Below are positions 1 to 5,795 of a stretch of DNA of 7,200 bases, piece after piece (the first letter of the stretch is position 1; every line of letters starts with the position of its first letter). The stretch is from assembly GCA_046728115.1 (NCBI GenBank), contig JBKPDW010000189.1, positions 1-7,200 on the forward strand. Direction: 5' to 3'. This stretch comes from CAVSWN01 sp046728115 (GTDB taxonomy: Bacteria; Acidobacteriota; Vicinamibacteria; Vicinamibacterales; CAVVIG01). Under the pieces are notes generated by a model. The model worked only from the letters and a program-made list of their open reading frames with translations, did not search any database and was not told the origin of the DNA. The translations under genes and the position numbers were made by a program.

Positions 1-372
1 GTTGTGCACGGGCTTACTGAACGTCAGACGCGTTTCCTCGTCACGGTCATGTGCACTCAGGAGTGTTCGTCCGCCGGCAGTACGCCGCGTACGCCGGGAT
101 CGCTCAGGGGCAAAAGGTCCACGACTTCATCGAGAAGCTCCTATTCCGGCGGTTCGCGACTCCGATCGAGCTCGGTCGACCGGACGGACCAGAATCTTTC
201 AGGTTCATCACAAGCCGCTCTATACGGCCATCGGTGAGCCGGACAACCGCAACCGCCGGCGAGCGACCCGTGGCGGTCATCAGCCAGGCGATGGCACGTC
301 GCTACTGGCTGGACTGGGACGCACGCGCCGGGTCGCGTCCTCCGCCGGCCGGATCCGGCCGAGGCCGAACTG
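1..372 (+). pseudogene. Frameshifted middle part of a MacB/FtsX-type ABC permease
   Basis: This stretch precedes the intact C-terminal permease frame and appears to be its broken upstream part. Peptides typical of the periplasmic domain of large orphan permeases (ADOP type) appear in different frames. KVHDFIEKLL lies in frame 3 at 114-143 and VAVISQAMARRYW in frame 3 at 270-308. The continuation, PGRVLRRPDPAEAELM, runs in frame 1 from about 328 into the next feature, so at least one frameshift lies between about 309 and 325. Only about 40 residues separate the first two peptides, whereas I would expect roughly twice that in an intact member, so a deletion is also likely. Near 30-80 the best-looking peptides also jump frames. 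What is seen is the frame switching; that it is one decayed gene is inference. Sequencing or assembly errors are the alternative. Confidence 0.65.
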
Positions 373-1005
373 ATGATCGTCGGCGTGGCAAGCGACATCA
401 ATATGCGATCGCTCGGGGAAGCCCCCCGCGACGTCGTCTACGTGCCCTATACCCAGAGCGAGGGCATCCCGCTGCTCAACTTCGTTGTCCGCGCGGCGAC
501 CGGTCCGACTCAGATCTCGCTCTCGCTGACAGCCGCAGCTCGGGAGGATCCGGACGTGCAGGTCGTCCAGTCCACGACGATGGCGCAGCATCTGGCGATG
601 TCGCGTCTGCCGTCGCAGATGGGCGCGTTCATGCTCTCGGCGTTTGCCGCGATGGCCATGGCGCTGGCGGCCGTCGGTGTGTACGGGATGGTGCGCTACA
701 CCGTGGCCATGCGCACGCGCGAGGTAGGGATCCGCATGGCGCTCGGGGCTGACGCCGTCAGCGTTACGCGGCTGCTCGCGACGCACGGCGTGCGACTGGT
801 GCCGGTTGGCGGCGTTATCGGCGTGGCCGTGTCGCTGCTCGCGGCACGCTTCCTCGCGACGCTGCTCTTCGGCGTCGGCACGTTCGATCCTGCCGCCCTG
901 ACAGGCGCGCCGCTCGTGCTCGGCGTCGCGGCATGGCTGGCTGCCTATCTGCCCGCGCGGCGCGCCAGTCGCGCGGACCCGCTCGCCGCTCTGCGCACCG
1001 ACTGA
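373..1005 (+). CDS. C-terminal part of an ABC transporter permease (FtsX/MacB-like, ADOP type), probably a truncated pseudogene end
   Basis: The 210-residue frame holds the end of the MacB-type periplasmic domain (residues about 1-75) followed by an FtsX-like transmembrane domain. Hydrophobic segments lie at about 84-107, 141-162 and 177-196. Family signatures are RTREVGIRMALGA after the first segment, the FDP motif (about 171-173) between the second and third, and the basic tail PARRASRADPLAALRTD at the C-terminus. Intact members of this family are about 800 residues with a duplicated permease unit, so this is only the last quarter. The ATG at 373 is simply the first start in frame: homology begins upstream at about 328 and no convincing ribosome site precedes it. 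Such permeases sit in the inner membrane and often have no ATPase gene beside them; none is visible here. The substrate cannot be deduced. Family assignment is firm; functionality is doubtful. Confidence 0.8.
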   Translation: MIVGVASDINMRSLGEAPRDVVYVPYTQSEGIPLLNFVVRAATGPTQISLSLTAAAREDPDVQVVQSTTMAQHLAMSRLPSQMGAFMLSAFAAMAMALAAVGVYGMVRYTVAMRTREVGIRMALGADAVSVTRLLATHGVRLVPVGGVIGVAVSLLAARFLATLLFGVGTFDPAALTGAPLVLGVAAWLAAYLPARRASRADPLAALRTD

Positions 1006-1061
1006 TCAACATCCACCAGCGGTGAAGCGGTCGAGAGCTCACTTGGGATACCGCGTCCCCG

Positions 1062-1087
1062 GCGTCGCACCAGTAATCGTGCGACGC
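1062..1087. repeat. Perfect 9-bp hairpin after the permease
   Basis: GCGTCGCAC (1062-1070) and GTGCGACGC (1079-1087) are exact inverted copies around an 8-base loop, 57 bases after the permease stop codon. The position suits a transcription terminator, but no T-run follows on either strand, so an intrinsic terminator is unproven. Confidence 0.4.
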
Positions 1088-1126
1088 AGCTAAATTCAGT
1101 GGCGCGGTACTGGCTGCGGGTCGGCA

Positions 1127-1285
1127 ATGCGAAACGCCGATCTGTGGGCCATTCAGGAACGGGCCGGACACCAGGACCTGGGTACGACCCAGCGTTACAT
1201 GCACCTCAGTCCGGCCGCGCTCGACGCCGCGATTCGCTTGTTGGAGACGGGCACCGACATGAGCCGAATGGCCGTGGAGAAATAG
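1127..1285 (+). pseudogene. C-terminal remnant of a tyrosine recombinase (phage/integron-type integrase)
   Basis: The frame reads AIQERAGHQDLGTTQRYMHL from 1148 and stops at 1283-1285. This is the catalytic C-terminus of tyrosine recombinases: the His of AGHQDL is the conserved box II histidine, and the Tyr of TQRYMHLSP is the DNA-cleaving nucleophile. An intact enzyme is about 300 residues. Here the same frame is closed by a TAA at 1091 and only about 50 residues remain after the ATG at 1127, so the core-binding domain and the catalytic arginine (box I) are missing. The last codon is followed directly by a tmRNA/tRNA-like 3' end on the other strand, the arrangement expected when an integrase gene lies at the edge of an integrated element. 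The family call is strong; the remnant cannot be active alone. Confidence 0.8.
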
Positions 1286-1306
1286 TGGAGGCGGCGGGAG
1301 TCGAAT
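1283..1306 (-). other. tmRNA/tRNA-Ala-like 3' end, probable attachment-site scar
   Basis: Read on the minus strand, this stretch ends in TTCGACTCCCGCCGCCTCCA (1286-1305), which is a T-loop (TTCGACT), a T-stem 3' strand (CCCGC), an acceptor 3' strand (CGCCTCC) and a discriminator A. The T in the acceptor strand matches the G3-U wobble shared by tmRNA and tRNA-Ala. The 5' T-stem strand, expected as GCGGG, is TCGAA here, and no RNA body follows, so the gene is not complete. Next come CTA instead of CCA; these bases are also the recombinase stop codon on the plus strand. Integrases commonly target tRNA and tmRNA 3' ends. That this is an att site is inference from the adjacency. Confidence 0.5.
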
Positions 1307-1464
1307 TCGAGATGGCGTATTCCGTTAGGCGGTTGACGGCGCGTCACTTCTGTTGCCATCTCGCTCAGATTGAAGGACTTGACGCTGCTCGCTGATTCCA
1401 CTCGAGTCCTCGAGTTTCCTCGACACTCGACCCGATTCATGGAGGCATTTTGGAGGCGGCGGGA
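1286..1464. repeat. 14-bp direct repeat pair TGGAGGCGGCGGGA
   Basis: TGGAGGCGGCGGGA occurs at 1286-1299 and again at 1451-1464, start to start 165 bases apart. The first copy is the acceptor/T-stem part of the tmRNA-like end beside the recombinase remnant. The second has no T-loop and instead forms a hairpin with the following bases. The spacing segment (1300-1450) has no recognisable gene. The pair could be the two ends of a collapsed integration, or target-site remnants. Confidence 0.55.
1400..1415. repeat. Short palindrome pair ACTCGAG-TC-CTCGAGT
   Basis: Two 7-base arms, 1400-1406 and 1409-1415, are exact inverted copies separated by TC, and each contains the palindrome CTCGAG. Further CTCGA units follow at 1419-1423 and 1426-1430. 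It lies inside the segment between the direct repeats. No function can be assigned. Confidence 0.3.
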
Positions 1465-1480
1465 CGCTGTTCCCGCCGCC
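1455..1480 (+). terminator. Perfect 10-bp GC-rich hairpin, terminator-like
   Basis: GGCGGCGGGA (1455-1464) pairs exactly with TCCCGCCGCC (1471-1480) around the 6-base loop CGCTGT, followed by TTGCCTTG. The left arm is the second copy of the att-like repeat. The stem is strong, but the downstream T content is weak, so it could be a terminator or part of a recombination site. Confidence 0.35.
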
Positions 1481-1780
1481 TTGCCTTGACTGCAATCAGC
1501 GGAGGTTCAAATCTCGGGCCTGCAACCGCCAGTACTTGCAGCTGTGGAGCGGGGCGGCGTGACGCCGAACCGCGATTCTGTCGGTACACGAACAGCGTGA
1601 ATCGGTTCAGGTCGGCCATGAGCCACGAAGAGCGGAGCTGCGGTCTCGGGGATGTGTCAGCCCGGACGAAGGAGCAGCGATCAGGCATCTGGGTGTGGAC
1701 GCCTTGCGAGTTCGCTGACGTGCGCCACATCGATGCTGGCTCTGCGCCGATCACGACGCCAGATTGTCCGGTGCTGATCG
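1481..1780. other. About 300 bases with no recognised gene
   Basis: Open frames exist on both strands (a TTG-started plus frame from 1450 to 1845 and a minus frame 1784-1437), but neither translation shows a familiar domain, a good ribosome site or a signal peptide, and they oppose each other. The plus frame runs into the 3' end of the porin gene. I see no RNA gene. The T-arm-like string GGTTCAAATC at 1504-1513 has no matching stem. Confidence 0.5.
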
Positions 1781-3475
1781 TCAAAAAGCGAGGACCGTCT
1801 GTATCATCGGCGTCCAGCCGTTCAAGCCTGCGGTATACGGAGTAAAGGCCCCGCTATAAGGAGCTCCGTGGACCCGGATCAGCTCTGCGTTGAGCCACAG
1901 CCGCTCGGTCGGAAGGAAATACCACTTGGCACCACCGCCATACTCATGAGAGTCACCAAACTGCCCGAAGACCTTGGACCCGCGCCCATAAAGCACGACG
2001 GTTTTGGGAATGACGAAATGACCCGCCGTCAACTCGAAGCCGTGGTCATATGTGGATGCGAGCGGCAGCGGTCCGTCGGCTTCGAAGTTGTTTAGCCAAC
2101 GCATGAAGTACTGCGCGTTGACCGCAAGCCCGTTCCACTTGATTCCGCCGTCGATCGCCCACATCTTGTACGTGGCATTGTCGACCGTTACGCCGGGCGC
2201 AAACGCGCCCGTCGAGAATGTGAGCACGCCGTCGGAATTATAGAGTGAAGTGTTCTCGGGACTTGATTGGTCGAGATTTGAAAAACGGTCCTCCCGGGAT
2301 CTCGTAAACGAGGTGCCAATTCGGATCCGAGTCTTTTTGGAGGAGAAGTAATCATCGTACATGTTGCGTGATTTGCCAGGTTCACCGTAAGGTCCCAGCG
2401 GTTCCCACCAGGCGCTGCCGGAAACCAGCAGATTCGTATCGATCTTCGATGCCGAGATATTCAAAGTATTGAGACCGTTGCCGACGAACACCAAATAATT
2501 CAGCCCGTTCACGGGTTCTCCGTTTGCCCAGACGCCCTGGGTGAAGCCGGGACGGAAGAAGTTGTCGGCCATGCTCCTATCGATCGCCGCAAAAAATGGA
2601 AAGGTGTTAACCAGTGATCGGCTGCCTGGAACCCCGGTGTAACCTGCAGTGAGGGTAAGGGCTTTGTTGAATCGCCAGCCCACGTTACTGGCGACGACGA
2701 TCGATGCAGCCCCGGCGGAAGTCCAGACGGTGAAGCTATAGCGCAGCCTCGTGTCGAAGATGAAGCCGCCTAATATGAACATCGCGCGATTGACCGTGAT
2801 GTCGTTGCGTCGATGAACCTCGCGGACGACGCCCAGGTGGTCGGTGAACTCTTCGTCGGACGAAAGTGTATTGAGATAACGAAGCTGGGTATTGATGTTG
2901 AAGTTCAGCAGGAAAGGTACCTTGGCATTCTCGGGAGTTTGCCAGATGACTATTCCATCTTGATAACGATCGTCGTGGTTCTGCGTTGCAGCAACAGATG
3001 CCGGCTGGGAGGACGTGCGTGCTGAATCTGTCACCGCCTGTGGGGTGTTCAACGCGGTATCCGCTGTCGGCACCGCGGCATCTGCCGTTGTCGGCAGTTC
3101 ATTGGGCTGGCCGACGATCGACGGATCGGTTGCCACGCCCCCGTCAACCCGTCGCTGCAAACGGTCAATCTGTTCAAGCAGTATCTTTTGCTGCTCCTCG
3201 ATCTTGCGAAGTAGGTCTCGGAGCGCGAGGTTCTCCGTCTTCACGGCGTCGATTTCGCTTTGCTGATCCTTTGGCTTGGAGTCCTGAGCCGCGACCCCGC
3301 CCTCTGCAGAACTTGGTTCGGGTGTCGAAACGGCGCCCGTGCTGTCTGGCCTGGGTACAGGAGACTGTCCGAAGGCGGAAGTCGTGAAGCAGGTAACTGC
3401 CGTCAACGCCAATGCGACCGAAGCCCTGATGAATGCGCGGGGTAGTGACACGTTAAGTTGCCATCCGGAAGCCAT
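1781..3475 (-). CDS. Outer-membrane porin, phosphate-selective O/P-like beta-barrel
   Basis: From the ATG at 3475 the product is about 564 residues. It opens with a signal peptide: a basic start (LPRAFIRAS), a hydrophobic core (VALALTAVTCFTT) and a likely cut after SAFG at about residue 36. A Ser/Pro/Ala-rich linker follows, then a coiled coil at about residues 71-110 (heptads in ENLALRDLLRKIEEQQKILL), another flexible stretch, and a long barrel from about residue 190 with alternating aromatic strands (FNINTQLRYLN, DNFFRPGFTQGVWANGEP, LNYLVFVGNGLNTL). The final residue is Phe (TVLAF), the usual outer-membrane assembly signal. This layout fits the OprP/OprO-like porin family; the ligand need not be phosphate. 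The frame is open up to 3589, but that ATG lies inside a hairpin and would put a useless leader before the signal peptide. A GTG at 3451 with GGATGG upstream is another possible start. It follows the serine dehydratase gene in the same direction and may receive its product or substrate. Confidence 0.8.
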   Translation of the reverse strand: MASGWQLNVSLPRAFIRASVALALTAVTCFTTSAFGQSPVPRPDSTGAVSTPEPSSAEGGVAAQDSKPKDQQSEIDAVKTENLALRDLLRKIEEQQKILLEQIDRLQRRVDGGVATDPSIVGQPNELPTTADAAVPTADTALNTPQAVTDSARTSSQPASVAATQNHDDRYQDGIVIWQTPENAKVPFLLNFNINTQLRYLNTLSSDEEFTDHLGVVREVHRRNDITVNRAMFILGGFIFDTRLRYSFTVWTSAGAASIVVASNVGWRFNKALTLTAGYTGVPGSRSLVNTFPFFAAIDRSMADNFFRPGFTQGVWANGEPVNGLNYLVFVGNGLNTLNISASKIDTNLLVSGSAWWEPLGPYGEPGKSRNMYDDYFSSKKTRIRIGTSFTRSREDRFSNLDQSSPENTSLYNSDGVLTFSTGAFAPGVTVDNATYKMWAIDGGIKWNGLAVNAQYFMRWLNNFEADGPLPLASTYDHGFELTAGHFVIPKTVVLYGRGSKVFGQFGDSHEYGGGAKWYFLPTERLWLNAELIRVHGAPYSGAFTPYTAGLNGWTPMIQTVLAF

Positions 3476-3565
3476 CCCTAATGATCGAAGTACTGGAATT
3501 GCGACACTCACCAAGCCACAGACGTTTCCCATGACTTGGCGAGCCATCGCGCGGTGAGGAATGGA

Positions 3566-3610
3566 GGCTCCTCGCAGAACGATTCCCAAGCCGAGTTCGA
3601 GCGAGGAGCC
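3566..3610 (-). terminator. 10-bp inverted repeat between dehydratase and porin genes
   Basis: GGCTCCTCGC (3566-3575) and GCGAGGAGCC (3601-3610) are perfect inverted copies with a 25-base loop. The stem begins 8 bases after the dehydratase stop codon (3619-3621, minus strand). This placement suggests a terminator, attenuator or mRNA-stabilising hairpin between the two genes. No T-run follows, so full intrinsic termination is uncertain. Confidence 0.45.
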
Positions 3611-3618
3611 CGATTCGA

Positions 3619-5250
3619 TCAGCAGAGCGTTACGGACTGGGCGAGGCCAGCCTCACTTGTTTCCTTGTACTTGCTGTTCATGTCTTTGGCGGTCTCGGCC
3701 AGGGCCATCACGGTTGCGTCGAAATCGACGCGGTGCCTGGACGCGATCTCGTTACTGGCGATCGCGTAGGCGGTCCAGGACTTGACCGCGCCGAAGGCGC
3801 AGCGCTCGATGCACGGAACCTGCACGTAACCAGCGACCGGGTCGCAGGTCATCCCCAGGTGATGCTCCAGCGCCGATTCGGCAGCATTCTCGACGATGCG
3901 CGATTCTGCGTCGTACGCCGTTGCGACCAATGCTGCAGCCATTGACGATGCCACGCCTATCTCGGCCTGGCAGCCGCCCTCGGCTGCAGATAGGGTCGCA
4001 TGGTGCTTGCACAGGTAACCGATCGCCGCAGCGGCGAGCATGCCCTCACGGACCTTCTGCCTATCGACCTTCCGGACCTCGAGGAGCCCATAGACCAGCG
4101 CCGGCATGACGCCGGCGGAACCGCCCGTCGGAGCCGTGATCACGAGATGGCCACGCCCGTTTTCCTCGGATGCCGCCAACGCAAATGCCGACAGGGTGCC
4201 GATACCGCGGTCTGCTTGATACTTGTCGTCCATGGCGCGCTTGTAAACAGTGGCTGCCTTGCTGTGCAGTTTGATCGGGCCGGGCAGCACGTCGTCCTCC
4301 GACATCGAAAGCCCAGACTTCACCGTCGCGACCATTGCATTGATGATCTTGTCGATGAAGGCGTAAACCTCCGCTTCCGACCTGCCCGCGATCGACATCT
4401 CGTTGGCCAGCATGATCTTGGCGATCGTGGTCTTGTTGTTGTCGGCGTGGGCCCGCAGCTCCTTCATCGTACGGAACGGGTATTTCGGCGGGTTCTTCGT
4501 CGGGGGCGTATACCCCTTCCACTCGATGAATCCACCGCCCACTGAGTAGTACTCCTGCTCGAGCAACACCTCGTTGCCGGCGAGGAGCTTGACCGTCATC
4601 GTGTTTGGGTGTTTGAAGTCGCCTTTGGTCGCATCGTAGATGACGTCCTTGAGGCTCACGTCAATTGTCTTGGTGCCAAGCTTCACCGGGAACACCTGGT
4701 CAGGCTGGTCTCGTAAGCTGTCCAGAAACTTCGGGTCGACCGTCGCCGGTTCTTTCCCGACCAGCCCTGCGAGCGCGGCTCGCTCCGTGCCGTGTCCTTT
4801 GCCCGTCGCGCTGAGGCTGCCGAACAAGTTCACCTGAAGCTTCGTCGCCTTGGCCAGTTTGTCGGCCGGCAGTTTGGTGGCTTGCTGGTAGAAATCGTAG
4901 GTGATGCGCATCGGACCAATCGTGTGCGAACTGGAAGGGCCCGGGCCCACCTTGTAGAACTCGTCCGCGGTCGTCAACACCGGCCCGCTCCCCTTCTTCA
5001 CGACGTTCAGGTCGGCAGCCAACGGGACCGCGGGCGCAGCGGCCTTCGGTGCGGCTTCGGCTGCTGGCGGAGGGGCGGTTCGTTCGGTCTCCGATCGCGT
5101 GCAGCCGTTCATCACCGCAGCCGCCGAGATCACGGCGCTGCGCATGATGAACTTCCGGCGGTCGAGGCCGGCCGGTATCTCCGACGGCACCTGCGCCGAG
5201 GGATCGAGCGGAGCGAGGTCATCGTCTCTCATGTTTTCTCTCTTGGACAT
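3619..5250 (-). CDS. Iron-sulfur L-serine dehydratase (L-serine ammonia-lyase), single chain, with Tat/lipobox-like export signal
   Basis: It deaminates L-serine to pyruvate and ammonia with a [4Fe-4S] cluster. Residues 1-29 are polar; 30-50 form an export signal with twin arginines (DRRKFIM), a short hydrophobic stretch and VMNGC, whose Cys50 could be lipidated. An Ala/Pro-rich linker (about 51-80) leads to the beta domain with GPGPSSSHTIGPMR (102-115) and GSLSATGKGHGT (144-155). The alpha domain holds APTGGSAGVMPALVYG (373-388) and Cys427, Cys469 and Cys480. These spacings (42 and 11) equal those I recall for the Legionella pneumophila enzyme (Cys343, 385, 396). The last residue, Cys543, matches that enzyme's C-terminal cysteine, which caps the cluster. 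The body is the usual length for one-chain type enzymes; the extra ~90 residues are the signal and linker. AAAGGAG (5264-5270) lies 13 bases before the first ATG; Met7 (5232) with AGAGAG before it is an alternative start. Enzyme identity is secure; periplasmic location is inferred, and assimilation of extracellular serine is a guess. Confidence 0.92.
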   Translation of the reverse strand: MSKRENMRDDDLAPLDPSAQVPSEIPAGLDRRKFIMRSAVISAAAVMNGCTRSETERTAPPPAAEAAPKAAAPAVPLAADLNVVKKGSGPVLTTADEFYKVGPGPSSSHTIGPMRITYDFYQQATKLPADKLAKATKLQVNLFGSLSATGKGHGTERAALAGLVGKEPATVDPKFLDSLRDQPDQVFPVKLGTKTIDVSLKDVIYDATKGDFKHPNTMTVKLLAGNEVLLEQEYYSVGGGFIEWKGYTPPTKNPPKYPFRTMKELRAHADNNKTTIAKIMLANEMSIAGRSEAEVYAFIDKIINAMVATVKSGLSMSEDDVLPGPIKLHSKAATVYKRAMDDKYQADRGIGTLSAFALAASEENGRGHLVITAPTGGSAGVMPALVYGLLEVRKVDRQKVREGMLAAAAIGYLCKHHATLSAAEGGCQAEIGVASSMAAALVATAYDAESRIVENAAESALEHHLGMTCDPVAGYVQVPCIERCAFGAVKSWTAYAIASNEIASRHRVDFDATVMALAETAKDMNSKYKETSEAGLAQSVTLC

Positions 5251-5263
5251 TGCGCTTCACTGG

Positions 5264-5270
5264 CTCCTTT
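5264..5270 (-). promoter_or_regulatory. Ribosome binding site of the serine dehydratase gene
   Basis: Minus-strand AAAGGAG lies 13 bases before the ATG at 5250, a rather long spacing. The second in-frame ATG at 5232 has AGAGAG about 4 bases upstream. Either start keeps the export signal intact. Confidence 0.45.
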
Positions 5271-5316
5271 CCGGTGAGGATAGGACCGCTCGCGCGTTGT
5301 GCTGACCGCGATCGAG

Positions 5317-5338
5317 CGGCCGGTTCGCTGACCGGCTG
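5317..5338 (-). promoter_or_regulatory. Leader hairpin between the candidate RNA switch and the dehydratase start
   Basis: GCCGGT (5319-5324) and ACCGGC (5331-5336) pair perfectly across a 6-base loop, extended by a G-T and a C-G pair. It lies about 67 bases upstream of the start codon and about 33 bases downstream, in transcript direction, of the riboswitch-like element. It could be part of an expression platform, but there is no U-run after it. Confidence 0.25.
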
Positions 5339-5370
5339 TTTCAGTTTGTCAATTCTCGAGGCGGCAATTA

Positions 5371-5471
5371 CCTGAGAGTACTTCAACAACGACGGGGCTC
5401 GCGCCAAATCTTCCCTGGTTCCCCGGCCATCCCCTCGGGCCGGGTGGATATCGTCAGAACAGGCTCTCACC
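5371..5471 (-). promoter_or_regulatory. Candidate cis-regulatory RNA, glycine-riboswitch-like, upstream of the serine dehydratase
   Basis: On the minus strand the element starts with GGTGAGAGCC (5471-5462) and ends with ACTCTCAGG (5379-5371), followed by TAA. TGAGAG and CTCTCA pair over 6 bases, as in stem P1 of glycine aptamers, whose 3' strand is characteristically CTCTCAGG, and the roughly 100-nt span suits a single aptamer. Inside is a perfect 7-bp hairpin: CCCGGCC (5444-5438) with GGCCGGG (5428-5422). The conserved glycine-binding core, roughly CCGAAGGGGCAA, is not cleanly present; the nearest matches are CCGAGGGG within the hairpin loop and ACCAGGGAAG after it. A glycine or serine sensor ahead of a serine-degrading enzyme makes metabolic sense. 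What is seen is the closing stem and 3' motif; the class assignment is tentative. Confidence 0.3.
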
Positions 5472-5795
5472 GCTGGAGGACTTGCCGCGAGCTGAGCAAG
5501 GCGTGGGCCAGACAAACGCTGAAGAGACGATCGCAGGAAATTGCCCGGAATCAGGTGAGCGTAGCCTCCGGCGGGAGGCCATAACTCCGACGTGACGGAG
5601 TCATCGAACGCTCGACTCCGCCCGCCGAATGCGGGCCCATGCGGCGAATAGCACAGCTCGTCGGTGATCAACCGTGTGCGCGCCGCTCACCACGTCGCGC
5701 AACCGCTGAACGAGTAACGTCGAACTCACCCGCCAAGGGCGCCGCGTCATGTCATTGAATGCCAGGAAGCTTTCCGGCGATGCCGAACGTGCTGA
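5472..5795. other. About 320 bases without a recognised gene; includes tandem hairpins
   Basis: This spacer between the divergent serine dehydratase leader and the GIY-YIG remnant should contain the promoter of the dehydratase on the minus strand, but I cannot point to a convincing -35/-10 pair. A minus-strand frame of 86 codons (5861-5601) has a somewhat protein-like composition but no known domain. Two adjacent hairpins at 5564-5601 are listed separately. Confidence 0.4.
5564..5601. repeat. Two tandem perfect hairpins
   Basis: GCCTCC (5564-5569) pairs with GGAGGC (5574-5579) over a 4-base loop. Five bases later ACTCCG (5584-5589) pairs with CGGAGT (5596-5601) over 6 bases. The pair could be a terminator for transcription from either side or structured leader RNA. 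No T-run follows the stems. Confidence 0.35.

Noticed and set aside
1501..1530. T-arm-like string GGTTCAAATC suggesting a tRNA
   Set aside because: The flanking bases do not form a 5-bp T-stem and no acceptor, D or anticodon arms fit upstream; at most a decayed piece.
1437..1845. Opposed open frames of 115 and 131 codons
   Set aside because: No known domain and no good ribosome site; their length is expected by chance in high-GC DNA, and the plus frame runs into the porin 3' end.
5347..5352. Perfect TTGACA (-35-like) on the minus strand upstream of the dehydratase
   Set aside because: No acceptable -10 hexamer at 16-18 bases, and it lies downstream of the riboswitch-like element.
5371..5471. 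Cobalamin or SAM riboswitch instead of glycine
   Set aside because: The string AGGGAAG and a later CGCGAGCCCCGTCG resemble part of a cobalamin core, but the other conserved boxes of either class are missing, and the closing stem fits the glycine type better.
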